NCBI RefSeq assembly: GCF_018829635.1
Contig: NZ_JAHKKG010000013.1
Span: forward strand, 62,001 to 126,000
DNA length: 64,000 bases
From: Paractinoplanes bogorensis
GTDB taxonomy: Bacteria > Actinomycetota > Actinomycetes > Mycobacteriales > Micromonosporaceae
Reading direction: 5' to 3'
The position numbers and the translations under genes are program-made. Below the pieces are notes generated by a model. The model was given only the letters and a program-made list of their open reading frames with translations. It made no database searches and was not told the origin of the DNA. Every line of letters begins with the position of its first letter. Within the stretch, counting starts at the first letter, position 1. Shown in pieces: positions 53,266-61,264 of the stretch.

Positions 53266-53680
53266 CGATCGTGCGGCCGTGGTCGGTCCACGGGGCCGGG
53301 CGCATGGTGGCCGGGTCCAGGCGGACGTTGACCCGGCGGCCCTCGGCGTGGACGGTGCCGCCGTCCGGCGAGGTCACCTGGAAGCGGTAGTCGGCGCTGG
53401 TCGTGCCCATCCGGTCGAGCCAGAAGCGGACGTCGACGTCGCCCGTGCCGCGGATCGGGCGGTGGAAGGTGATCTGGTATTCGCGGACCACATTGAACGC
53501 GTCCGGCGTGGTCGGCCGGCCGCCCGAGAACGAGACGCCACGCTCGGCCCACCAGAGCACGATGGCCCGCTCGACCAGCACGGCGTACCGGGAATTGTGC
53601 AGGACGCCCATCGCGTCCAGATCGTCGAAGTGGACCGGCTGGGGGACGACGGCCCCGTGGCTCTGGACGGCGGTGGTCAT
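53243..53680 (-). CDS. Hotdog-fold acyl-CoA thioesterase (4HBT-like)
   Basis: 145 residues from ATG 53680. The single hotdog domain has the 4HBT N-terminal motif HFDDLDAMGVLHNSRYAVLVERA, where the aspartate is the catalytic acid, then YQITFHRPIRGTGDVDVRFWLDRMGTTSADYRFQV. It hydrolyses acyl-CoA esters, substrate unknown. The start overlaps the stop of the upstream TetR gene by 4 bp, so it is coupled to and probably controlled by that regulator. Its last residues (IAAGLLRG) are encoded by the final unit of the 55-bp repeat. Confidence 0.9.
   Translation of the reverse strand: MTTAVQSHGAVVPQPVHFDDLDAMGVLHNSRYAVLVERAIVLWWAERGVSFSGGRPTTPDAFNVVREYQITFHRPIRGTGDVDVRFWLDRMGTTSADYRFQVTSPDGGTVHAEGRRVNVRLDPATMRPAPWTDHGRTIAAGLLRG
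53260..53279 (-). terminator. Hairpin in the 3' end of the thioesterase gene
   Basis: CGGCCGC / GCGGCCG, a 7-bp stem with loop GATCGT, lies at the junction of the last 55-bp unit with unique sequence and within the thioesterase coding end. Only weak evidence for termination. Confidence 0.25.
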
Positions 53681-54315
53681 TTCGGCTCCGGAAGGATCGT
53701 CGGGTCGGTCACGACTGCTCGAAGGTGCTCGAACATCGCGCGGCGGGCATGGCGGAACGTGACGTCGGGGCCCAGCACCGACGCCTGCATCACGGCGCAG
53801 ACCCCGAGCGACTCGGCCTGATAGGCGAGGTCGCCGGGATCGGTGCCCGGGCGCAGCTCGCCCGCGGCCACCGCGTCGGCGGCGAGCCCGGTGAGAAAGC
53901 CCATCCACTCGCGCAGTTCGGCCGCCAGCCGGTCGTGCACGGGACCGGGGCGCGCGTTGAACTCGAAGTGCGCGTTGGCGAAGAAGCACCGGCCGGGCAG
54001 AACGGCGGCCTCGTAGAAGTCGAGCCGCCGGTTGTGCACGGCCCACAGGCGGCGCACCCCGCGCGGCTCCGGCAGCGCGGGCCGGATCACCCGGTCGGTC
54101 CACTGCTCGCGGGCGTGCTCGATGACGGCGAGCTGCAGCGCCTCCTTGGAGCGCCAGTGCGCGAACAGGCCGGACTTGCTCACCCCGAGCGAGTCGGCGA
54201 CCTGGCTGAGCGAGAGCCCGTCGAGCCCGGCCGCGGTGGTCAGCTCGAGCGCCCGATCGAGCACGGCCGTGCGCGTCCGCTCACCGCGAGCCAGGCGTCC
54301 GTCGTACGGGGTCAT
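53677..54315 (-). CDS. TetR-family transcriptional regulator
   Basis: 212 residues. N-terminal helix-turn-helix: ARGERTRTAVLDRALELTTAAGLDGLSLSQVADSLGVSKSGLFAHWRSKEALQLAVI, the standard TetR_N signature. The C-terminal ligand/dimer domain is helical (DRLAAELREWMGFLTGLAADAV) and of the TetR_C_40-like type. It overlaps the thioesterase start, so the pair forms an operon. A dyad CGACCGTTCG lies 22 bp upstream of its start, between it and the divergent methyltransferase, a plausible self-operator. Confidence 0.92.
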   Translation of the reverse strand: MTPYDGRLARGERTRTAVLDRALELTTAAGLDGLSLSQVADSLGVSKSGLFAHWRSKEALQLAVIEHAREQWTDRVIRPALPEPRGVRRLWAVHNRRLDFYEAAVLPGRCFFANAHFEFNARPGPVHDRLAAELREWMGFLTGLAADAVAAGELRPGTDPGDLAYQAESLGVCAVMQASVLGPDVTFRHARRAMFEHLRAVVTDPTILPEPK

Positions 54316-54333
54316 GGCCTGACCCTACAAAAA

Positions 54334-54358
54334 GACCGACCGTTCGTAAACATAGAAT
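54334..54358 (+). promoter_or_regulatory. TetR operator candidate and methyltransferase -10 element
   Basis: GACCGACCGTTCGT (54334-54347) contains the imperfect palindrome CGACCGTTCG. TAGAAT at 54353-54358 matches 5 of 6 positions of a -10 box and predicts a start near 54365, just before the methyltransferase GTG at 54376. The overlap of the dyad with this promoter would let TetR control both divergent genes. Confidence 0.45.
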
Positions 54359-54375
54359 CGTGTTGACTGGGACAC

Positions 54376-55119
54376 GTGGATCCCCGTCGAATCAGCTCGA
54401 TAGCGCACACCCATCACCCGATCGCCGCGCCGGTCGCGGGTCTCACCGTGAACAAGCTGCTGCGGCGGGCCGGCCGGGGCCCGGCGGCCCGCATCCTCGA
54501 CCTGGGCTGCGGGCAGGCCGCGTGGGCCATGCAGGCGCTCGCCCACTGTCCCGACGGGCAGGCCGACGGGGTGGACCTGAACCCGTACGCGCTGGAACGC
54601 GCCGAATCCATGGCGGCCGTGCGCGAGCTGGCCGACCGGTTGACGCTGCACGAGCGCGACGCTCGCTCCTACGTCCCCGACGGCGACTACGACCTGGTGC
54701 TCTGCGTGGGTGCCGCGCATGCGTTCGGGGGCTTCGGGCCGGCGCTCGAGCTGACCGGCCGGCACGCGAATCAGCACGGTGTGCTGATCGTCGGCGGCGC
54801 CTTCTGGGAGGTGCCACCGACGCCGGCCGCCCTGAACGCCCTGGATGCCAAGCCGTCCGGCCTCACCGACCTGGCCGGGCTGGTCGATCAGGCCGCCGAC
54901 GCCGGCTGGCGGCCGGTCTACGCGCACGTGAGCGACCCGGCCGAGTGGGACGACTACGAGTGGTCGTGGACCGGCTCGGTGCTCGAATGGGCCCTGGACA
55001 ACCCGGGCCATCCCGACGCGACCGAACTCACGCGCGTGGCCCAGGAGCGCCGCTCCGGCTGGCTGCGCGGTTACCGGGGCGTCCTGGGCTTCGCCACTCT
55101 GGTGCTGCGCCGCGCGTAG
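54376..55119 (+). CDS. Class I SAM-dependent methyltransferase
   Basis: 247 residues from GTG 54376. SAM-binding motif I ARILDLGCGQAAWAMQAL (about 38-55), the acidic DGVDLNPYALERAE loop, DARSYVPDGDYDLVLCVGAAHAFGG, LIVGGAFWEVPPTPAALNALDA as the central sheet. There is a long C-terminal helical region. Acceptor unknown. It is divergent from the TetR-thioesterase operon and may be co-regulated with it. Its stop is at the left edge of a short minisatellite. Confidence 0.88.
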   Translation: MDPRRISSIAHTHHPIAAPVAGLTVNKLLRRAGRGPAARILDLGCGQAAWAMQALAHCPDGQADGVDLNPYALERAESMAAVRELADRLTLHERDARSYVPDGDYDLVLCVGAAHAFGGFGPALELTGRHANQHGVLIVGGAFWEVPPTPAALNALDAKPSGLTDLAGLVDQAADAGWRPVYAHVSDPAEWDDYEWSWTGSVLEWALDNPGHPDATELTRVAQERRSGWLRGYRGVLGFATLVLRRA

Positions 55120-55201
55120 CCCTCTTCACGCGCGGCCCTCTTCACGCGGCCCTCTTCACGCGCGGCCCTCTTCACGCGGCCCTCTTCGCACGCGGCCCTC
55201 G
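55115..55201. repeat. Compound 14/16-bp minisatellite between convergent genes
   Basis: About five copies of GCGGCCCTCTTCAC, alternating 14-bp and 16-bp spacing (the latter with an extra GC), giving a 30-bp compound period. The tract starts in the last codon of the methyltransferase and ends 3 bp before the stop of the convergent lipoprotein gene. It is non-coding. Confidence 0.9.
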
Positions 55202-55204
55202 GTG

Positions 55205-55921
55205 TCAGTCGAGGCTCGGCATGCTGGCCGCGCCCTTGTCGGCGATGATGTACGGGGTGTCGATGTCGGGCGTGCCCTCACCGATCGTGACCGCGGCGAC
55301 GCCGACCCCGGTGTGCGCGATCTCGCCGGTCGGGTCCTGGATGATGTAGGTGTCCGTGCCGGTACGGATCGTGTAGGTCAGCTTGCCGTTCGACTCGCCG
55401 GTCTGGCGGAAGCGGAACAGCTGGTCCTTCGCCGACGAGTCGCACGCGACGGTCAGGACGGCCGCGGGCTTGCCGCCGGGGCCGAGCTTGGCCGACAGGC
55501 AGTACGGCTCGCCGCCCTTGCGGAGCTTGGCCGTACGGATCCAGAACTGGTCACCGACCGGGGTCAGGACGAACAGGTCGCTGTCGCCGAACTTCTCGGA
55601 CAGCCCGACCTTGCCGCCGCCGACCACGCCGAGGGTCGCCTCGCTGTTCTTGGGGAGCAGCCAGACCTGGCGGGTGCCGCTGAACACGCCCTTGCCGGTC
55701 TTGGTGGTCGACGCGGCCGGCTTGGTGGCCGGGGCCGGTGACGTGGTGGTGGCCGACGGCGTCGGCGACGGCGCGGAACCGAGCGTCGAGGACGCCGACG
55801 GGGTGCTGGAGGAGCCGGGCGCGGCCGAGCTCGTGGTGGTCTCGGCGGCGGCGCAGGCCGAGGTGAGCAGCAGGCCGGACAGGACGGCAGCAGCAGGCGT
55901 GAGCCGGGTGACGATACGCAC
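55205..55921 (-). CDS. Predicted secreted lipoprotein with Ser/Thr/Pro linker
   Basis: 238 residues from GTG 55921 (GAGGAG upstream). Signal peptide VRIVTRLTPAAAVLSGLLLTSAC with lipobox LTSAC, lipidated C23. A 50-residue linker of Ser/Thr/Pro/Ala (about 27-75, TTTSSAAPGSSSTPSASS) precedes a globular C-terminal domain (about 80-238) with RQVWLLPKNSEATLGVVGGGKVG and IVYDPTG-like IIQDPTGEIAHTGVGVAAVTIG; an RICIN-like or beta-trefoil character is possible. Function unknown. Confidence 0.75.
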   Translation of the reverse strand: MRIVTRLTPAAAVLSGLLLTSACAAAETTTSSAAPGSSSTPSASSTLGSAPSPTPSATTTSPAPATKPAASTTKTGKGVFSGTRQVWLLPKNSEATLGVVGGGKVGLSEKFGDSDLFVLTPVGDQFWIRTAKLRKGGEPYCLSAKLGPGGKPAAVLTVACDSSAKDQLFRFRQTGESNGKLTYTIRTGTDTYIIQDPTGEIAHTGVGVAAVTIGEGTPDIDTPYIIADKGAASMPSLD

Positions 55922-56069
55922 GAGAGGTCTCCTCGAAGGTGGGGGTGCCTTGGTGAGGAGAAGTCTTTCCAACCGGTCCCGGCCGCGGGCGGACGTGAAC
56001 GAGTCGTGGCATCAACGGGGGAGATCGGGCAATCCGGCCCGATGGCGGAGTGATCCGTGGGGCGATCGA

Positions 56070-56096
56070 GCCGGGTGAGGCGACGTCTCACCCGGC
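56070..56096 (-). terminator. Terminator of the SAV2177-like methyltransferase
   Basis: Perfect 10-bp stem GCCGGGTGAG / CTCACCCGGC with a 7-nt GCGACGT loop, 14 bp after the methyltransferase stop on the minus strand. Confidence 0.8.
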
Positions 56097-56110
56097 CGGA
56101 TCCGGGATGC

Positions 56111-56902
56111 TCAGGGCTTGCGGCCCACGGCCCCGTACGCCTCGATCGACTCGATGCCGTCGCCGTCGGGACGCCACGAGCTGATCTGGGTCAGGCCCGG
56201 CTCGACCAGCTCGAGCCCGGTGAACACGGTCGCCAGCTCCTCGGGGCTGCGCAGGATGTAGGGCACGCCGCCCGCCTGGGCCAGCCGCTCGGCCCCCTCG
56301 ACAACCGCCTGGGACGTGTCGGTGCCGTCCCAGAAGACCAGGAAGCTGCCGGCCGGCACGCGGGCCATCACGGTGTCGACGATCCGGCGGATCTCGCCCA
56401 GGTCGGGCTCGTAGCCCATCACGCCCATGAACATGACAGCGATCGGCTCGTCGAAGTCGAGCGCCTGCTCGGCGTCGGCCAGGATCTTCTCGGGGTCGTG
56501 GTAGTCGGCGTGCACGTAGGTCGTGACGCCCTCGGTCGTCGTGCCGACGAGCAGAGCCCGCGCGTACGCCAGCACCATCGGGTCGTTGTCGACGTAGACG
56601 ATCTTGGACTCGGGGGCGATGCCCTGAGCCACCTCGTGCGTGTTCTGCATCGTCGGCAGGCCGGTGCCGATGTCGAGGAACTGGCGCACGCCGGCCTCGG
56701 CGGCCAGGTGGCGGACGACCCGGATCAGGAACTTACGCGACTGCCGCGCCATCACCACGATCTCGGGATAGACCTGGGCCACGGCGTCGCCGGCGGCACG
56801 GTCGGCGGCGAAGTTGTCCTTGCCGCCCATCCAGTAGTTCCACATGCGCGCCGCGTGCGGCACGTCCGGCTGCAGGTCGGCGGGGGCCTCTTGGTCCGTC
56901 AT
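56111..56902 (-). CDS. SAV2177-family (Methyltransf_19) SAM-dependent methyltransferase
   Basis: 263 residues from ATG 56902. The family N-terminus VPHAARMWNYWMGGKDNFAADRAAGDAV is followed by RQSRKFLIRVVRHL and motif I FLDIGTGLPTMQNTHEVAQ, IVYVDNDPMVLAYARALL and PVAVMFMGVMGY-type IAVMFMGVMGYEPDL. These proteins are strongly expanded in Streptomyces and Micromonosporaceae; acceptor unknown. It is 53 bp downstream of the DUF5753 XRE regulator on the same strand, a pairing commonly seen in these genomes. Confidence 0.93.
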   Translation of the reverse strand: MTDQEAPADLQPDVPHAARMWNYWMGGKDNFAADRAAGDAVAQVYPEIVVMARQSRKFLIRVVRHLAAEAGVRQFLDIGTGLPTMQNTHEVAQGIAPESKIVYVDNDPMVLAYARALLVGTTTEGVTTYVHADYHDPEKILADAEQALDFDEPIAVMFMGVMGYEPDLGEIRRIVDTVMARVPAGSFLVFWDGTDTSQAVVEGAERLAQAGGVPYILRSPEELATVFTGLELVEPGLTQISSWRPDGDGIESIEAYGAVGRKP

Positions 56903-56955
56903 GCCGACGTTTCTATCGGCCCGGCCACCCGAGCGCAAGCGCCCTTTGTGGATAT

Positions 56956-57831
56956 TCAGGAACCGTCCAGATCGGCGAGCACACCCTTGAGGATGTCGGG
57001 GGTACGCGCCGGGGGAGCGGCCTCGATGATCAAGCGCCCGAAGGCGGCCGCGTAGTCGTCCACGTCCTCGCGCTTGTCCAGGTAGAGCGCGCTGGTCAGA
57101 TGTTCGATGTAGACCACGTCGTCGAGCTCTTCGTGGGGGAACCGGAGGATGCTGAACGCGCCGCCGGCCGCCGCGTGCCCGCCCGAGTCGAACGGGATCA
57201 CCTGGAGCCGGATGTTCGGGTCGTCGCACGCCTCGAGCAGGGCGACGATCTGCTCGCGCAGCACCTCGCGACCGCCGATCAGGCGCCGCAGCACGGCCTC
57301 GTCGAGCACCGCCCAGAAGGTCGGCGAATCCGGGCGGGCCAGCGTCTCCTTGCGGGTCATCCGCAGCTTGGCCAGCCGCTCGACCTCGTGCGGGCTCGGG
57401 TTGTTGTGCCCGAGGCGGATCACCGCACTCGCGTACGCCTCGGTCTGCAGCAGTCCGGGCACGAACTGGATCTCGTACGTGCGGATCAGTTCGGCGGCCT
57501 GCTCGAGGTCGAGGTAGCTGTGGAACCAGCTCTCCAGCACGTCGCCGTAGGTGTGCCACCAGCTCGGCGAGTTGGCCGCCTTGGTCAGCTCGAGCAGCCG
57601 GTCGTGCTCCTCCGGGTCGTCGACGCCGTAGAGCAGCAGGAGGTCGGTCACGTCGCGGGGCTTGAACCCGACGCGGCCCAGCTCCATCCGGCTGATCTTC
57701 GACTCGGAGGCGCGGATGCGGTAGCCGGCGGCCTCGCGGCTCACCCCGGCGTGCAGGCGCAACTCGCGCAGGCGCGCACCGAGCTGAAGCCGGCGCACGG
57801 TCGAGCCGCCACTGTCCCCACGCCCGATCAC
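56956..57831 (-). CDS. XRE helix-turn-helix regulator with DUF5753 (Scr1-like)
   Basis: 291 residues from GTG 57831. N-terminal XRE helix-turn-helix (about 12-72: LGARLRELRLHAGVSREAAGYRIRASESKISRMELGRV) and DUF5753 (about 85-285) with SWWHTYGDVLESWFHSYLDLEQAAELIRTYEIQFVPGLLQT, VLDEAVLRRLIGG and the C-terminal VVYIEHLTSALYLD. This two-domain family contains SCO4441/Scr1-type regulators often paired with small DUF397 effector proteins; no DUF397 gene is visible here. It probably controls the adjacent methyltransferase. Confidence 0.93.
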   Translation of the reverse strand: MIGRGDSGGSTVRRLQLGARLRELRLHAGVSREAAGYRIRASESKISRMELGRVGFKPRDVTDLLLLYGVDDPEEHDRLLELTKAANSPSWWHTYGDVLESWFHSYLDLEQAAELIRTYEIQFVPGLLQTEAYASAVIRLGHNNPSPHEVERLAKLRMTRKETLARPDSPTFWAVLDEAVLRRLIGGREVLREQIVALLEACDDPNIRLQVIPFDSGGHAAAGGAFSILRFPHEELDDVVYIEHLTSALYLDKREDVDDYAAAFGRLIIEAAPPARTPDILKGVLADLDGS

Positions 57832-58078
57832 GATGATCTACCTGCTGTGTTGATCATGTGACACGCGAACATCCTCACCTCGGTGGACCCCAGCGTCCAG
57901 TGTGGATCCTCGGTAACCGGCCGGAGCGATCATAGCGAGCACCGGTCACGGACAGTACCGCACCCGCCGTCGCTCCGCGCCTACTCTCCGGCTTATTAAT
58001 CCGCCGGAACGGACGGTAGACGAGTGTGACTCACATTGCATGCGGTCACAGACTCCGGTGCTGTCTCGTCCCGATGAC

Positions 58079-59536
58079 ATGGAGAAGCATCGTGTGGTCA
58101 TCGTCGGCGCGGGATTCGGCGGCCTGTTCGCCGCCAAGAGCCTGCGCAAGGTCCCGGTCCAGGTCACAGTCGTCAGCGGCACCACCTATCACCTGTTCGA
58201 ACCGCTGCTCTACCAGGTCGCGACCGGCATCCTCAGCGAGGGCGAGGTGGCCCCGCCGATCCGCGAGATCCTGCGCGGGCGTGACGACCTCGACATCCGC
58301 CTCGGCTGGGTCACCGACGTCGACGCCGGGGCCTCGACGGTCGAGGTCAGCGCGCCCGACGGGACAATCCGGACCATCCCGTACGACTCCCTGATCGTCG
58401 CCGCCGGAGCCAGCAACTCGTATTTCGGGAACGACCGGTTCGCCGAGCACGCACCCGCCCTCAAGAACATCGACGACGCCCTCGAGGTGCGCAGCCGGAT
58501 CTTCCACGCGTTCGAGATGGCCGAGCTCGAGGAGGACCCGGCCGTCCGGCAGGAATGGCTGACCTTCGTCATCGTCGGCGCCGGGCCGACCGGGGTCGAG
58601 CTGGCCGGGCAGATCGCCGAGCTCGCCCACCGCTCGCTGAAGGGCCAGTACCGCCGGGCCGACCTGTCCACGACGCGCGTCATCCTGATCGACGCGGTCG
58701 ACCGGGTGCTGCCCGCGTTCGACGGTTCGCTGTCGGCGGCCGCGCTGAAACAGCTGCGCCGGTTGCACGTCGATGTTCGCTTGAACACCAAAGTGAGCGA
58801 TGTGGACGCGTACGGGGTGACGGCCTCGGACGGTTATCTCCGCGCGCGCACGAAGTTTTGGGCCGCCGGGGTCGCCGCCGCGCCGCTCGCGGACAGAATC
58901 GCGCAGTCCACCGGCGCCGGGACCGACCGGGCCGGACGCATCGAGGTGGAACCGGACCTGACCGTGGCCGGCCATCCGTCCATCTTCGTGGTCGGTGACC
59001 TGGCCGCGACCGGGTTGCCCGGCGTCGCGCAGGTGGCGATGCAGGGCGGCCGGTACGCGGCCCGGGTGATCGCGCGCCGGATCGCCGGCCGGCCCGCCCC
59101 GAAACCGTTCAAGTACTTCGACAAGGGCAACATGGCGACCATCTCGCGCTTCTCGGCCGTCGCCGACGTCGGGCCGCTGCACCTGAGCGGGCTGATCGGG
59201 TGGCTGGGCTGGCTCGGCGTGCACCTGTTCTATCTGATCGGTTTCAAGAACAAGGTGAGCACGCTGCTGCACTGGACGGTCAGTTTCCTGGGCCGCGGCC
59301 GGGCCGAACGCATCACGACCACACAGCAGATCCACGCCCGCAACGCCCTGCGCGTCGTTGCCATGCTCCCCGTCAGTGCTGCCGCCGAGCCGCTTGGCGG
59401 TGCTGCTGCCGTGCCGTCTGGCGGTGCTGCTGCCGTGTCGTCTGGCGGTGCTGCCGCCGAGCTGCCTGGCGGTGCTGCCGCCTTACTCGCCGGGGATCAG
59501 GTGGCGCCAGTTCACGACCAGGGTCTGCGCCGCTGA
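58079..59536 (+). CDS. Type II NADH dehydrogenase (Ndh-like) with repeat-derived tail
   Basis: 485 residues from ATG 58079; ATG 58040 is the alternative. FAD site VVIVGAGFGGLFAAKSL (about 6-22), YHLFEPLLYQVATGIL, NAD site FVIVGAGPTGVELAGQIAELAHRSL, and IFVVGDLAATG before the C-terminal membrane-binding helices (LIGWLGWLGVHLFYLIGF). It transfers electrons from NADH to the quinone pool without proton pumping. The final ~60 residues after VVAMLP are a GGAAA repeat and then QVAPVHDQGLRR; this tail is alien to the family and overlaps the convergent gene's 3' end by 54 bp. Confidence 0.92.
   Translation: MEKHRVVIVGAGFGGLFAAKSLRKVPVQVTVVSGTTYHLFEPLLYQVATGILSEGEVAPPIREILRGRDDLDIRLGWVTDVDAGASTVEVSAPDGTIRTIPYDSLIVAAGASNSYFGNDRFAEHAPALKNIDDALEVRSRIFHAFEMAELEEDPAVRQEWLTFVIVGAGPTGVELAGQIAELAHRSLKGQYRRADLSTTRVILIDAVDRVLPAFDGSLSAAALKQLRRLHVDVRLNTKVSDVDAYGVTASDGYLRARTKFWAAGVAAAPLADRIAQSTGAGTDRAGRIEVEPDLTVAGHPSIFVVGDLAATGLPGVAQVAMQGGRYAARVIARRIAGRPAPKPFKYFDKGNMATISRFSAVADVGPLHLSGLIGWLGWLGVHLFYLIGFKNKVSTLLHWTVSFLGRGRAERITTTQQIHARNALRVVAMLPVSAAAEPLGGAAAVPSGGAAAVSSGGAAAELPGGAAALLAGDQVAPVHDQGLRR
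59372..59482. repeat. 24-bp in-frame minisatellite in the NADH dehydrogenase tail
   Basis: Four full units (59372-59395 degenerate, 59396-59419, 59420-59443, 59444-59467) and a partial fifth to 59482 encode GGAAAVPS/GGAAAVSS-like octapeptides. The last unit abuts the stop codon (59483-59485) of the convergent gene. The repeat replaces the normal NADH dehydrogenase C-terminus. Confidence 0.9.
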
Positions 59537-60469
59537 CACGCGATAAAGGCCACCCGGCAACAGCTTTGCCCGTACAGCCCGGGCCTGCTCGCCGTGCAGC
59601 CGGCGCTCACCCAGGAACACCGTCACCCCTTCCGGCCACGGCTCGCTGTCCCACGGCTCGGCATCAACGTGCGCGCCGACGGCGCTCGGCTGTGCATGCT
59701 GCGCGTTTGCTGCGTCGGCCTGCTCGTATTGAGCGTTTGCGATGCCCGGCTGTGTGGAGTGCGCCTTTCTGGTGCCGGGCTGTGCGTATTGAGCGTTTGC
59801 GGGCCCAGGCTGCGTGGAGTGCGCGTTCGCGGTGCCGGGCTGCGTGGAGTGCGCGTTCGCGGTGCCGGGCTGCGTGGAGTGCGCGTTCGCGGTGCCGGGC
59901 TGCGTGGAGTGCGCGTTCGCGATGCCAGGCTGCGTGGAGTGGGCGTTTCTGGCGTTCGGGTTGGTTTGCGCGGGGTGCGCGTTGGTGGCGTTCGCTGGTG
60001 CGGTGGCGAGCAGGATGGCGTTCGGGCGCCACGGTTCGCCGCCGGTGAGAGCCTGGGTGCGCACATCCTGCACGTGAGTCGCCAACTCGTGCAGGGCGTC
60101 GGGGAAAGCGTGCAACGGGTCGCCGTCGTCCCAGCCGTCGAGTTCGGCGAATCGCTCGCCCGCGCGCACGATGTCGGTGGCGGCGCCGCCGCCCGGACGG
60201 GTGGGATCACGCCGGGTCTGCCGGGGATTGCCCAGCACCGCCTCGGCGTGTGCGAGCAACGACCGGGCCTGCCGGGGGCGCAGCGGCAGACTCGCGGTGG
60301 CATCGGCGTACGCGGTGTTGTCGTCGTAGACGGCGAGGATCGGCAGGCGGAGACCACCGCGCCGCGACCATTCGAAGACCCTTTCCCGCACGGCCGCCCG
60401 GGCACCGGCTCCGCCCAGTCCCACCACGACGGCCGCTCCACCCGCGACCAGAAACGCCCTACGATCCAT
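59483..60469 (-). CDS. Tat-type secreted protein with 10-residue repeat array
   Basis: 328 residues from ATG 60469. Twin-arginine signal DRRAFLVAGGAAVVVGLGG, cleavage around residue 26. The N-terminal domain (about 27-160) has a VFEWSRRGGLRLPILAVYDDN core, unrecognised. Residues about 168-266 are ten units of an (A/T)NAHSTQPG-type decapeptide encoded by a 30-bp minisatellite. A C-terminal domain of ~60 residues (GVTVFLGERRLHGEQARAVRAKLLPGGLYRVSAAQTLVVNWRHLIPGE) looks like a small beta-domain. The Ser/Gln/His-rich repeat may be a cell-wall spacer. Overlaps the convergent NADH dehydrogenase gene by 54 bp. Confidence 0.75.
   Translation of the reverse strand: MDRRAFLVAGGAAVVVGLGGAGARAAVRERVFEWSRRGGLRLPILAVYDDNTAYADATASLPLRPRQARSLLAHAEAVLGNPRQTRRDPTRPGGGAATDIVRAGERFAELDGWDDGDPLHAFPDALHELATHVQDVRTQALTGGEPWRPNAILLATAPANATNAHPAQTNPNARNAHSTQPGIANAHSTQPGTANAHSTQPGTANAHSTQPGTANAHSTQPGPANAQYAQPGTRKAHSTQPGIANAQYEQADAANAQHAQPSAVGAHVDAEPWDSEPWPEGVTVFLGERRLHGEQARAVRAKLLPGGLYRVSAAQTLVVNWRHLIPGE
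59671..59970. repeat. Ten tandem 30-bp repeats inside the Tat-secreted protein gene
   Basis: Exact 30-bp register from 59671 to 59970; units starting at 59821, 59851 and 59881 are identical and the outer ones diverge. Consensus begins GCGCGTTCGCGGTGCCGGGC and ends TGCGTGGAGT. Read on the minus strand it encodes HSTQPGTANA. Divergence rising outward is typical of a minisatellite that expands from the middle. Confidence 0.95.
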
Positions 60470-60545
60470 GGTTTGCCAACTTAACCGGACAAATCGTCGG
60501 CGGGATGCTTCTGCCGAAACTCCACTCGCCTGGCATGATCTCGGT

Positions 60546-61223
60546 GTGCGTGAAGTGGTGGACGGTGTCTTCGAACTCAGCCTCAGTTTCGTCAACATGC
60601 ATCTGGTCGTCACCGACGACGGGGTGGTGCTGGTCGACACGGGACTTCCCCGCAACTCCAAACGGATCGACCGGGCGCTGCACGAGATGCGCAAACAGAT
60701 CGGTGACGTGACGGCCGTGCTGCTCACCCACCACCATTTCGACCACATCGGAAACGTTGCCGACGTGCGCCGCCGGTCCGGGGCGCGGGTGTTCGCCCAC
60801 GCGGCCGACGCGCCGGTCATCTCCGGGGCCCTCGACCAGCCCCGGCCCAAGGGTCTGGCCAAGCTGGCCGTCCGGCTGATCGGCACGGCCGAGCCGACGA
60901 AGCTGGACCAGATCATCAGCGGCGACGAGTCGGAACCGCTGCCCGGCTTCACCGCCGTGCATACACCCGGGCACACCCGGGGCCACGTGTCGTACCTGCT
61001 CGAGCGGGCCGGCGGCGTCCTGTTTGCCGGCGACACCGCGTCGGGCACCCGCGAGGGCACGGTGAAGATCGGCCCGACCCAGGTCTCGGCCGACCCGGCC
61101 GAGCAGGGGCGCAGCCTGGCCAAGCTGGCCGGCTACGACTTCGACCACGCCGTCTTCGGGCACGGGCGCGCCGTGAACGGCAAGGCCGTCGAGCGCTTCC
61201 GGGAGTACGCCGCCGGCGCTTGA
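60546..61223 (+). CDS. MBL-fold metallo-hydrolase
   Basis: 225 residues from GTG 60546. The metallo-beta-lactamase core has the metal motif THHHFDH (H62, H64, D66, H67), the second ligand histidine in HTPGHTRGHVSY, the bridging aspartate in LFAGDTASG and the last histidine in FGHGRA. Members include lactonases and glyoxalase II-like hydrolases; the specific activity is not evident. A CATGAT -10-like hexamer (60534-60539) places the start of transcription at about the GTG, suggesting a leaderless message. Upstream in-frame ORF overlaps the divergent Tat gene start and was rejected. Confidence 0.9.
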   Translation: MREVVDGVFELSLSFVNMHLVVTDDGVVLVDTGLPRNSKRIDRALHEMRKQIGDVTAVLLTHHHFDHIGNVADVRRRSGARVFAHAADAPVISGALDQPRPKGLAKLAVRLIGTAEPTKLDQIISGDESEPLPGFTAVHTPGHTRGHVSYLLERAGGVLFAGDTASGTREGTVKIGPTQVSADPAEQGRSLAKLAGYDFDHAVFGHGRAVNGKAVERFREYAAGA

Positions 61224-61264
61224 GCATCCGCCTCGCCAGGGCTTGCCGCTTCGTCGTGGCGCGG

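Noticed and set aside
58025..58035. Rex or Crp site TGTGA-C-TCACA upstream of the NADH dehydrogenase.
   Set aside because: Half-sites match but the spacer is 1 bp rather than 6, so a standard Rex/Crp dimer site is not supported.
59671..59970. CRISPR array or intergenic VNTR.
   Set aside because: 30-bp units are contiguous, in frame with the minus-strand protein and have no spacers.
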